A stretch of DNA of 64,000 nucleotides, from assembly GCA_963970005.1 (NCBI GenBank), contig CAXAMN010008635.1:171851-235850 (forward strand), written 5' to 3'. The notes below the pieces were generated by a model. The model saw nothing but the letters and a program-made list of their open reading frames with translations, did no database searches and had not been told where the DNA came from. The stretch is from Durusdinium trenchii (lineage: Eukaryota; Sar; Dinophyceae; Suessiales; Symbiodiniaceae). The position numbers and the translations under genes were made by a program. This document shows, in pieces, positions 53,701 through 63,811 of the stretch; positions within the stretch are counted from its first letter, which is position 1; every line of letters starts with the position of its first letter.

Positions 53701-54031
53701 AGACAAAAAGATATATAGATATGTTCAGTGCTATCATAAAAGAAAGATTTTTTTGCATTTTGCAACATGGGCGAAGCATGCAGCGAGGATGGACGCAGGA
53801 AAAATGCCTTGCCCTTTAGACTTGAAGGAAGATTGCCAAGACCAGTGACGCCTCACTGGCGCTATCCTGTCCATCCTTGAAGTGTTCATCAGCATCCTTG
53901 GATCAAGAGTGAGAGTATGTCCAAAAAAAACATGTCAGCTCTGTCTCGTAAAGTAAGTCCGACCTGGATAAACACATTCTTCTTGCACCTCCAAGCAAAA
54001 AGCAATCGGTTGAAATTGTTGAAACTATTTT

Positions 54032-54166
54032 CTACAGTATCTGAGGTTTAGGCTTCTTTTTGGCCGCTTTCTTTTTGCCTGCTTGCACCACAAAGGTAGT
54101 CTTTTTGACTGGCTTAACCCGCAGCAGCGCGCCAGCAGCTCTATCTTTAGCTTCAATGTTGGTGAC
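54032..54166 (-). CDS. Terminal exon with Lys-rich tail, unrecognised gene
   Basis: After TTGCAG (acceptor at 54172-54167) the minus strand reads VTNIEAKDRAAGALLRVKPV, KKTTFVVQAGKKKAAKKKPK, PQIL and a TAG. Acceptor, codon texture and a natural basic C-terminus make this one of the clearer exons. A tail of this kind suggests binding to nucleic acid or ribosome, or nuclear import; this is inference. Upstream exons were not found between 54.2 and 55.9 kb, where A+T-rich DNA and a plus-strand candidate lie. Confidence 0.55.
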   Translation of the reverse strand, partial: VTNIEAKDRAAGALLRVKPVKKTTFVVQAGKKKAAKKKPKPQIL

Positions 54167-54493
54167 CTGCAAGGAGAGGTCCATGACAGTTGACAGCGTC
54201 AAGAATCACGAACAACATTATATATATATAGCCTCGCAAGGAACAGCGGTGCCTCTGAAGACTCGGTTGTTTCTTCCTTGCTGTCTGCCTGTGTCTGACA
54301 TCAACAAACATCCGCACCCTTCTCACAACAAACTGAAGGGCTCAAGGATCTAGCTACATCCTGCAAAACGTCTGAATTCTAAATGTGAATACATATACCT
54401 GTTTTTTTTTGTGTGTGTCTGCATTAGATGCAGAAGAACACGGTCTGAGGGTGTCACCATCAGACAGAGCTGACGAGTCGAGAGGGAAAGCTC

Positions 54494-54709
54494 TTGGGAC
54501 ATTTCGTGTCATTCGAACGATTCTACGACAAAAATAATGCCAAATCTGGTTTGCAAGGTTGTTTTGCATGTCCAAAATTGCATCCTGCTTTGATCGTCAA
54601 AGCCCACAAAGTCCGTCCTGTGTCGAGCTTGAAGGAATATCGTGACTTTGTTCCTGCTCCTGTCGAGAAGAATCCGGTTCCTGCACCAGTCCCGGTACGG
54701 TTCAATTAA
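54494..54709 (+). CDS. Candidate terminal exon on the plus strand
   Basis: The frame reads SGLQGCFACPKLHPALIVKA, HKVRPVSSLKEYRDFVPAPV, EKNPVPAPVPVRFN and TAA. The CxxC and the PVPAPV repeat at the end look like protein rather than noise, while minus-strand frames are less structured. It opposes the strand of its neighbours. The part before SGLQ is weaker. Not recognised. Confidence 0.4.
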   Translation: MGHFVSFERFYDKNNAKSGLQGCFACPKLHPALIVKAHKVRPVSSLKEYRDFVPAPVEKNPVPAPVPVRFN

Positions 54710-55333
54710 TCCAAAGCAGCTGGTTAGCACCCTTAGCCTTGGCCATGGAATCTTCAAATCTATCCAGAAAAGACTTGAAACAAAGTCAATCCTGGCTGAA
54801 CTCACAAACTGATGTCCTCTTCATCAGAGCTAAATTCCTGTCAGTATTGCACAATTCACAAGTGCATGGCAAAGGCCATCATGTTTAACAAGCGAGCCTT
54901 CAGAGGTTCATTGGAAACCTGATGTCGCTCAATGGAAGCCCGAAAGTAAAGCAAGGATTTTGTAAGGACCAAACAAACACAGAGACATCGGCGACATCAG
55001 TTGGCATCATGTCTGTCCAGCTCTGTCAGCTCCCTCAACTTCGATTCTCCAACCTGAAGACTGACAAGAATGACCAGACTGACAAGTCCCAATCGGTTCT
55101 CATCGTTTGTCAGCCGGCAGGTAGGAGCTGGTAGGAGGGTGAATATGTGGAGAGGTCGGTTCAAGGAATCGTCTCTAGCCTGAGAAACTCAACATCCTTC
55201 TTCTGGGAAGTCCCATCACCAAGCGTCGCAGCCCCGGTCATTACAAAGATCTCAGAGATCAGTTGTCTTCATTCATTGTCTGGCTTGCCAAATGTACTCA
55301 TCTTGTTTGGCTGGCTGACTTCCAATTTGTCAT

Positions 55334-55675
55334 GTGTGCTTTTTGAGTGTGACCTGCGTTGAAATGCCTGTCAATGCTCCAAAAAGAAGTGAGCCAAGAC
55401 ATTGCCGCCACAGACTTGGCCAATCTGTGATGACTGATGACTCTCCACAGATATACGCAATCGGACAAGCTGCCAAATACGCATGTCATATCATGCCTTG
55501 CCAAGCAAGACTGGCGTGGATGTCTGAGTCAAAAAGCATCCGACAATCTGTAGCGTACAAGCTGCTTTTTCACATTGACACATGGAGCCAAGTAAACAAA
55601 GTCAATTCCTCGACAGAAGGCAAAGGCCATCACGGCCAAACATTATCACTTATCACTTTGGCGTCACTCCTGTAG
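55334..55675 (+). CDS. Doubtful 113-codon frame
   Basis: A plus-strand frame with MPVNAPKRSEPRHCRHRLGQ, YAIGQAAKYACHIMPCQARL and AWMSESKSIRQSVAYKLLFH. The reverse strand is poor here. No acceptor or family support. Confidence 0.25.
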   Translation: MCFLSVTCVEMPVNAPKRSEPRHCRHRLGQSVMTDDSPQIYAIGQAAKYACHIMPCQARLAWMSESKSIRQSVAYKLLFHIDTWSQVNKVNSSTEGKGHHGQTLSLITLASLL

Positions 55676-55911
55676 AACGCATCAACTAGCCACAAGCGAA
55701 GAAGTGATGACTACACTTCATCGCTTTCAATAAAATCTGGCTCCCCCTGCGGTCGTCCACCTAAAACTAGGCACAATGACGGTCAGTGTGAGGACCGTCT
55801 GCTTGCAGTCAGCCTAGCAAAGCTTAGCTTGCTGCGTGGAGGTGGGCGTAATGGCACGCTGGCCCTGAGCGTCACATCTGTCACGAGTTGATGTGTTTGC
55901 GCATCACAAGA

Positions 55912-56310
55912 TCAGTCTTCTGACTTGGTCAGCAACGGTTCATCCGACTCAGAGTCTTCACTCGTGTCGTCACCTCGAAGATTTCCAGAAAAGAAAGTAA
56001 ACTTTCAAAAGGGAACTCTCAGGCCAAACATGCAGAAAACGGCTGAAGTCTTTTGGGATACTATTAGCTAGTGATTTGGACACATCTTTCTGAGTGCGCA
56101 GCTGGAAGACTCCCCAGCCGCAGTTTGAACCTAAATGAACCAACTTTGGCAAACACTGCTTTAAGTTGCAGAGACATCTGCACATCGAACATCCAGTCAG
56201 CATATTTGCACGACCTCATTGCTTCGCCCTTGCGTGTACCCCGCAGATGTAGGAGCACCTTACCAAAGTCGGCCAGCTGGGTTGACTCTTTTGTTGTCAA
56301 TCTTCCAAGG
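55912..56310 (-). CDS. 3' exons of an unrecognised gene with acidic tail
   Basis: Exon A, about 56310-56155, reads TTKESTQLADFGKVLLHLRG, TRKGEAMRSCKYADWMFDVQ and MSLQLKAVFAK before a possible GT donor. The terminal exon, about 55973-55912, reads GDDTSEDSESDEPLLTKSED and a TGA. The acidic Ser-rich tail (casein-kinase-like sites) is typical of a disordered C-terminus. Another open stretch, VFQLRTQKDVSKSLANSIPK at about 56105-56040, may be a connecting exon. Together with the 54032 exon this supports two consecutive minus-strand genes. A faint likeness of exon A to a copia RNase H block (LRGTRK, YADW) was noted and not accepted. Confidence 0.45.
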
Positions 56311-56399
56311 AGAATATGAATAGTGAACATTCATCCGGTTCCTCCAACATGAACATGTGAGGAGACCCTTTTGAGGTCAGGGCGTTCGAGGTTTCCTGG

Positions 56400-57650
56400 C
56401 TGTGGCCTTAGCAAAATCGCACTGTGAAGGTTGTAGTGGACTTAACATATTTTATACCGCATCGTTCGGCCGTGGAAAAAGGTTTTAACAAAATAGAAGT
56501 TGGTGCACTCGGGCTCGGTCAATGTTTGCCGCGGAGGGGGTGGCTTCGTCCTCACGAGTGAGTGTCAAGAGGAATTATGTATGTATATATATATATGTGT
56601 TTGTAAGTGAGACACAGTGCTTATTCTCACAGCACTTGGAAGTGGGACATTGCCTCTGAGGCGGAGGGGTGCTGGGTGGAGGCCTCAGAGTCTCAAGGCT
56701 CACTTGAAGACAGCAAAGCAAATGGGAATCTCAGGACTTGCAATTGTTCTCAGCTTGTGCTGAACATTGCTGAACCATCTAATTGCAAAAACACTCACTG
56801 TGAGTACAATGTGTGCGTGTTGGTGTGTGAGCGTGTATCTACACCTTGGAATCACAGGGGTGTTGTTTGACAAGTTTTTGGCCGGGTTCCTTTGTCACGT
56901 GTGATCTTTCTCAGAAGATAGTCTTGGAACGTGAGTTCGCCGGAGTGTTTTCTATTTATATACATAAGGGGCATGCGGCCATCAGTCACTAACCATGCTC
57001 AACTCCTGGAGTCTTTGAGGCCGCTTGAGGCTTGGTGAGGCTTGCGGAAGAGTGCAAGTGCGTCTGTTGTGGGCCCGGCGTCTGCCCGATGGTCCGGCCG
57101 AGACCAAACATGGAACATGGGTCAAAGAGCCGAGCAGGAACGACTGAAAGGGTCTCTTTTTAGGCATAAGAAGATTCAGGCTATCAGGTTTTACATGAAG
57201 GTGGTCATAGCGGCACCAACATTCGAGGGAGAGTTTTCTCAAATATGCATATTCTCCCCCTTACACATTCTCAGATCATCCTGCTTTGGCACTTCAACTT
57301 TTTCATCGAGCTAGTCTCTCTTCGTGAGATGGTGATGATCTCTCGGTGGCCGCAACGATAGTCACTCTATGAGATGGTTTTGATTGCTTACCAGCTGGTT
57401 GATATTATTTCTTCACATCCATTTTTGCCTAACCGTCTCAGCATTCAAGCTTCACTCCGGCAAGCAGCTGCTCACCTGGATTAATTTATTGAAACACGTC
57501 TTTTTGGTCATGAACATTTTTTCCCATTTTTCCGGTATTCCCGAACACCTCGGCTCCACCTCCACCCACAGATCCTGACGTCCTGCACACAACTCCATCC
57601 AGGACTACATTGTAACCATCCACTACTGAACTTCCTCAATCTATCTATGA
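56400..57650. other. No firm gene
   Basis: Frames at 56607-56870 (+), 57042-57314 (+) and 57242-56982 (-) are open without clear protein-like features. A TATATA run lies at 56586-56596. Confidence 0.4.
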
Positions 57651-57654
57651 CTCT

Positions 57655-59950
57655 TTGTCTTCTTCATTCCGTGTTTTATCTTCCTCCTATTTTTTTTTAC
57701 TTTTCCTCTTCTCTTCTTCTTCTTCCTCCTCTTCTTCCTCTTCTTCACCGTTTCCTTCTTCTTCCTCCTCCTCTTCTTTACATGTTAGTTCCTCCTCGTT
57801 TGTTCCTCTTACAGTAATATGTTTCCTCTTCTTCATGTTCCTCCTCTTCTCCTTCCTCGTCTTTTTCTTCATCCTCTTCCTCCTCTTCTTGGGTTTCCTC
57901 TTCTTCTTCTTCTTCTTCTGACTCTTCTTCCTCTTCTTCCTGTTCTTCTTCTTCTTTTTTATATTACTATTCTTCTGCTTCTTCATTTTCTTGCTGCTAT
58001 TCTTCTTTTTTTTCTTCTGTTTTTTGCATCTTCTTCCTGTTCTTCCTCTGTTTTTTTTTCTCCTCTTCTTCCTCTTCTTCGTCATGTTTTCCTTCTTCCT
58101 CCTCTTTTTCCTCCTCTTCTTGTTTTCCTCTTTTTCCTCTTCTTCTTCTTCTTGTTATTATTGGGTTTCCTCTTATTTGTTCTTCCTCTTCTTCTGTTTT
58201 CTCTTCTTTGCCTTCTTTTTCTTATTATTATGTGTATTCTCTTCTTCTTCCTCCTCTTCTTCTTCTTCCTATTCTTATTTTTGTTATTCTTCTTCTCTTC
58301 TTTTTCTTCTTCCTCTTCTTATGTTTCTTATTATTCCTTTGTTCCTTCTTCTTCTGCTTCCTCTTCCTCCTCTTCCTCCTCTTCTTCTTCTTCCGCATCT
58401 CCTTTTTCCTCCTCTTCTTCCTCTTCTTCCTATTCTTCCTATTCCTCTTCCTTTTCTTTGTGTTCCTCTTCTTCTTCCATTTGTTACGCTCCTTCTTCCT
58501 TTTCTTCTTCCTCCTGTTTTCTTCTATATAGTTCCTTTTCTCTGCCTTTTCTTCCTCCTCTTCTTCCTATCTTTTTTCTTCTTCCTGTCCTTCTTCCTCC
58601 TCTTATTCCTTTTGTTTTTGTTATTCTTCCTCTTTTTGTTATTCGTCTTCTCTTCTTCGTCTTCTTCTTCCTCCTCTTCGTCTCCCTCGTCTTCTACCTC
58701 CTCTTCAGCTTCCTCTTCTTCTTCATTTCATGTTTTCCTCTTCTTCTTCATTTCATTTTTTCCTCTTCTTCTTCTTCTTCCTCATCTTCCTCTTCCCCCT
58801 CTTCTTCCTCTTCTTCTTCACCATTTCTTCTTATTCCTCCTCTTCTTCTTCCTCCTTCTCTTCTTTATGTTTTGTTTCCTCCTCGTTTGTTCCTCTTACA
58901 GTAATATTGTTCCTCTTCTTCATGTTCCTCCTCTTCTCCTTCCTCTTCTTTTTCTTCATCCTCTTCCTCCTCTTCTTGTTCTTCCCCCTCTTCTTCTGGC
59001 TCTTCTTCCTCTTCTTCCTGTTCTTCTTCCTCTTTTTATATATGCGTCTTCTTCTTCTTGTTCTTGTTGTTTTTCTTCTTTTTTTTATTCTTCTGTTTTT
59101 CCTGTTCTTCCTCTGCTTCTCTTTCTCCTCTTCTTCTTGCTCTTCTTCGTCATTTTTTCCTTCTTCCTCCTCTTCTTCCTCCTCTTCTTGTTTTCCTTGT
59201 TGTCCTTTTCTTCTTCTTTCTTGCTATTATTGGTGTTCCTCCTATTTTATCTTCCTCTTCTTCTGTTTTATCTTCTTTGTCATATTTTTCTTATTATTAT
59301 GTTTATTCTCTTCTTCTTCTTCCTCTTCTTATTTTTCTTATTCTTCTTCTCTTCTTTTTCTTCTTCCTCTTCTTATGTTTCTTATTATTATTATTCTGCT
59401 TCCTCTTCCTCCTCTTCCTCCTCTTCTTCGTCTTCCGCATCTCCTTTTTCCTCCTCTTCTTCCTCTTCTTCCTAATCTTCCTATTCCTCTTCCTTTTCTT
59501 TGTGTTCCTCTTCTTCTTCCATTTGTTACGCTCCTTCTTCCTCTTCGTCTTCTTCCTCTTGTTTTTCTTCTAGTTCCTTTGTTCTGCCTTTTCTTCATCC
59601 GCTTCTTCCTCTTCTCCTTCTTCTTCCTATTCTTGTTCTTTTTGTTGTCCTTCTTCCTCGTCTTACTCCTTTTGTTTTTGTCATGTTTTATCTTTTTGTT
59701 CTTCTTCTTCTTCTCTTCTTCGTCTTCTTCTTCCTCCTCTTCGTCTCCCTCGTCTTCTTTCTCCTCTTCAGCTTCCTCTTCTTCTTCATTTCATTGTTTC
59801 CTCTTCTTCTTCTTCCTCTTCTTCTTCTTCCTATTCTTCTTCTTCCTCTTCTCTTCTTGTTACTATTACGGTAGTATTTGTCTTCTTCTTGTCCTTCCTC
59901 TTCTTCTTCTCTCCTTCTTCTTCTTCCTCTTTTCTTCCTTTCCTTTTTCT
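57655..59950 (+). repeat. 2.3 kb pyrimidine tract (CTTCTTCCT)n with long-range duplication
   Basis: The plus strand is almost only C and T in irregular CTT, TCC and CTCTT units. Landmarks recur at about 1.04-1.09 kb: TCCTCTTACAGTAATAT near 57805 and 58893, CTTATTATTATGT near 58219 and 59290, CCATTTGTTACGCTCC near 58477 and 59518, and CTCCTCTTCAGCTTCCTC near 58700 and 59763. So it holds about two copies of a 1.05-1.1 kb unit. Frames are open in all phases (Ser, Leu, Phe one way; Glu, Lys, Arg the other), which is compositional. The mirror-like tract could form triplex DNA. Confidence 0.9.
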
Positions 59951-59999
59951 ACAACTACCTCACTCCATTCAGCATTCCCACACGCTACTCCCCACACAT

Positions 60000-61030
60000 C
60001 CTTCAACGCTCCATCGCACACTAGGAACTCCTCGATCGTGATGCGCCCTAGTCACCGGACTCCTCTCCCTGGGTTGTAGATATCTCCCCTCATCTCACTC
60101 TCAGCATCACATGATATTAAATGCACTGTCCGTCTTTTCCATATGGCCAATGCTTGTGTTTATTTATGGCTTTACACATCTTATCTTTCCTCCCTCCGTT
60201 TTTAGCTACAACCTTGCATTGCTCACACACACACACTCAAGATAATGCGAACGGAACTGAATGCCGCTCGCCACACGGCAACCGAAGTATCCATAATCCT
60301 ACGAGGCCAGGTAAACAAACACCTGCGAGTAGCTAATGGAGCGGCGCTCGACCATCACGAAAGCTAACTTTCCAACATTTGAAAGCCTCCAAGTTGCAAT
60401 TGCACGACGGGCGGGCTCATTAGCACTTTAGTGCAGAGCCGAAGCCAAGAGAGAAGTCTTGTTCTAGTTACAAGCAGGGGCCGGTAAGAAGTGGAGTCAT
60501 CACAAAAGCAGGTACGTGATCCTAGCGTTGCAGGATCATATCAGCGATGGAATGCAGCACTCTTCGTTGGACAACCAACTGCATCCACGGGGTTGTCCCC
60601 CTGCTATTTAAAAGAAGAACCAAATCAAAGGATTCCCTGTGACTCCAAGAGTTTCACACTTCGAACTTGGGTTTTCAGTTAGACTCAATTGCCACGATGG
60701 GAAGGAAGGTGAGGGAACGGAAAGGTGCATGAGTCGGCAAAAACAGTATTGTTTAAAAAATGTTTCCGAATGGCCTCGAAATCGATCTGTACAATCAGTG
60801 CGGTGACGAGCTCAGCTGCAGGAAAGTGGGTTTAGGGGAGGAAGCATGAACGACCATGGAAACAAAAAAGCGGTAGTGGACAGCTTGACCAAAAGTTCAC
60901 GTTGCAGGTACAGGAATGTGCGTCCACATTCCCTTCCGGCTGAATCCCGTAGCTTCGTAGGGAAACAGCTGCCATGCCCCCTGCCTGTGAAATCCCCCGT
61001 CATAGTGGAAAAGGTGGTGAAGGTGTGGAA
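60000..61030. other. No gene seen
   Basis: Short frames on both strands without coding texture. (CA)n lies at about 60220-60235. It forms the DNA downstream of the Penelope-like element, whose 3' end should lie in or near 60.8-61.03 kb. Confidence 0.45.
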
Positions 61031-61035
61031 AACCC

Positions 61036-63811
61036 TTAGAACCAGGGTGTGACACACACAAGACGCCGTGATCGGCGCACAGACTGAGCGGTGGAAAAAC
61101 GGATCTTTTTTCTCAAAAACCGCCTGCACGCTTGCAGGTCATGCCCTTTTTGGGCGTATAGGTTGACCAGGGCTTCAGCCGCAGCGGTGGCGTTGTTGGG
61201 TGGAAACGTGTAGGTATAGATGGAGTGAAGTCTTGAAGCAAAGCCGGACAGAGCCAAGCGCTGGCTACCGGCGCTGGTGTGGTCCCGGATTTTCCAGGGT
61301 TGGGTGGGTTGAATGTATGTGATGGTGCGTTGCTGGAGGTCAATGTTGAAACCTAAACGGTGAAAGTCTTCCACCGTCTCCAATTTGTGGATGAGGGTCT
61401 GGATGGTGGGATGTGAAAGGAATTGTTCATTGTGGACAATGAAACGGTTGTCCACGTAGCGAGAGTACGCGAAGTGGAGGGCAGTGTGTTGAAGGAGATT
61501 GTTGTGAAGCTGATGCCAGGAGTGTTCAATGAGGGTGATGGCAACGTTGCAAAGGGCCGGAGAGCTGGGAGCCAATCCCAGCTCCCCGAATTTGCTTGTA
61601 GGTGTTGTTGCATGCCCGGAAAATGCATGCGTCAAGTGCATACGCCACAATGGTTGTAACGTCGGCAGTGTGAATGGTGCGCTGTGTAGGGTGGCGTCGG
61701 TGGTGTCTGCCGATGTGGGAGTGGTGAAAAGGGTTGCCGGTGGCTTTGGTGTCAACAGTAAGAGTGTGAGTATAGTTCTGGCGTTGCCATTGCTGAATGA
61801 GGGAGTGGACTGCATCAATTAGGCGATGCTGTGGAACTGAGTTGAAGAAGCCAACAAGGTCGTCGTTGGTGGCGTGCAGGGAAATGTCAGGTGGGGTCTC
61901 GGTGAGGTAGCAGTGAAAGTGAGACCACAGTTGGGGAATGGAAAGTTGGCCTGGATGCTGAGGAAGGAGGTGTTGTAGGATGATGTCAAGGGCTCGGCTG
62001 GTAATGCGGAGGAGGTTGCCGCTCAAGGATTGAAAGTATGAGATAATGGTGCGGCCCTTGCTCCACTGTTTTTTCTCCTTGAGGTGGTATGGAATCGTGA
62101 AATCTTTTCTAAAGCCCCATTTGTAGCGTGTGCGGAGGCTGGGGGGGATGGTGTGTGTCAGGTGTTCGTGAATGTTGGACAATTGGAGTGTTGGCATGGG
62201 TGCAAAGAGTTCCGGCGACTGCCAGGTGGCCAACGCCCCGATGAAGTATTGGCGGGGGCAGAAGATGCGTAGCTGCTGCAGTTCGTGATCAGCATGGTGG
62301 AGGACGACTTGGTCGCCCAGAAATTCCTGGAGTTGCCGGAGAAGTCGGGCTGTGAAGCGGGGTTGGTGTTCCAAATGGTCAGTATGGAGCCTCCATTGGT
62401 GCTGGAGGAAGGGTTCCAAGTGTTGTGTGAGGGAGGGTGGAAGGCCTTGAATGCGCAGCCATTTTGTGAAGGCCGTCTGGAATGCAAGGAAGTATCTGGC
62501 CTTGCTGGGGTAAAAGGTGCTGTTCATATTGGCTGCCAAGAATATGCGGAGGTGCGGTGGTAGTGCGAGTTGTTCAAGAGTGAGGATGTAATGGTTGTCG
62601 ATTGTGGGTGTGGCTGGATCAAGGAGAATGGTCTTGAGGTGGGCGCATGCGCATGGCAGGTCACTGGAGGTCGGAGGGTTTGAGAGCGTATCCTCCCAGG
62701 TGCGGTTGTGTAGATGGGCGCGGAGAGTCTTGTGGGCTGCTTCCCGCAAACGGTGAGTAGGCAAGTGGAGCGGGATGGCCAGGTGTTTGTGGCGCTGTAT
62801 TGTGGTTTTCAGCCACTGTTCACAGTGTTTGGGAAACTGCTCGTGGGCCAGGAATGGTATGGTGAGGGGGATGTTGGGCTTGGGTGGACTGAGGTTGCGG
62901 TACTGGAGGGCTTGGTTGATGATGCGGAGTGCTCTGCTGCGGCCAGGCTCTTCCAAGTTTGATGCCATTCGTCGGATGGCGTAGACCTCCAGGTCAGTAT
63001 GCTTGCCGCTGCGCAATTGTTTGGCTGCTTCAAAGGATGCCCGTGTGTGTTTGGTGAGATTGCGAAGAAGAGTGAGGGAGTGTAGTCGAGTGGAGGTAAA
63101 GAGATGTGGTTCGTGAATGGCATGTTGCCGTCTGCGGAGCTTTCGGAAAAGTCGCTTGTGGGTTGCCAAGCGGGAGTAGAAATGAGCTCGGTGTTTGGTG
63201 AACTGCCAACCTTGAGCTTTGAGCTTGAGGTGGTGGGAGATGAAAGGCCAATTGAGTGGCGGCATCCAGTTGGAAATGAGGTAGTGTTCTTGGATCCACG
63301 CTTGATCGTATGTGTCATGTGAAGAAAGTGGAATGGGTGTGACTTGGTGGATGTTGTTGTGGGAATGCCAGTAGCGAAGGGACAGTTCTGCTGAAATTGG
63401 AATGTTGTTCTGCAATTGTTTCAGTTTTGCCCGACGGTTGTGTTCTCTGTGTGGGATGCCGATGCCAGTGGAGCCAACATAAAAGTGGCCATGCTGGTGG
63501 TAGCATCGCTGTGGGGTCGTGGGGTTGAAGTAGAGTTTGACATACACTGCATTGGAAGAAAGGAAGTTGTGGTAGTGGTAAGTGTGAGGTTGGATGCGGA
63601 GGTGTTGAAGTCGTTGACGCCATTGCTGGGAGCGTTGGGTAGAGGAAGGGTAGCAAAAAAGAAGTGTGAGGTGGATGAGGCCCACAGCAAAGAGGGCCTC
63701 GGCACGTTCAATGTATTGGCTGTAATGGATGAGAGTGGAGAGGGCTTGATGCAAACGGAAGAGTTGGTGGAGTTGGTTTTGGTGCGGCTGGTGTTGGCTG
63801 GTCAGGGCTAG
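61036..63811 (-). mobile_element. Penelope-like retroelement: GIY-YIG nuclease + reverse transcriptase, one frameshift
   Basis: The open frame from the stop at 63812 runs to 61526 and is continued in another phase to a stop at 61036. With residue 1 at 63754, residues about 70-168 form a GIY-YIG nuclease: VYVKLYF, FYVGSTG (92), Arg103 in PHREHNRR, Glu156 in AWIQEHYLI, and PPLN (165). A CxC (368-370) lies in the linker. RT blocks follow: WSKGRTIISYFQSLSGNLLR (564), NDDLVGFFNSVP with the first catalytic Asp (630), and RGAGIGSQLS (723). The other frame supplies SPALCNVAIT and then RYVDNRF (61447-61458) in place of the usual YxDD. Such proteins nick DNA and prime reverse transcription there. A nuclease before the RT recalls the Naiad and Chlamys groups rather than classical Penelope. 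The break lies in CTCTCC at about 61559-61564, where two bases seem missing. Confidence 0.8.

Noticed and set aside
53224..53706. Tyr/Leu/Ser-rich frames of up to 160 codons
   Set aside because: GATA-type microsatellite.
56064..56330. Likeness of VLLHLRGTRK and KYADW to a copia RNase H block
   Set aside because: Only two short words fit, and what follows does not continue like RNase H; an ordinary exon is simpler.
57687..60079. Frames of up to 494 codons with Ser/Phe/Leu on the plus strand and Glu/Lys/Arg on the minus strand
   Set aside because: All come from the C/T-only composition, which removes stops in most phases; the text is pure repeat.
63416..63811. 131-codon plus frame
   Set aside because: Reverse complement of the Penelope-like nuclease region, which has clear motifs.
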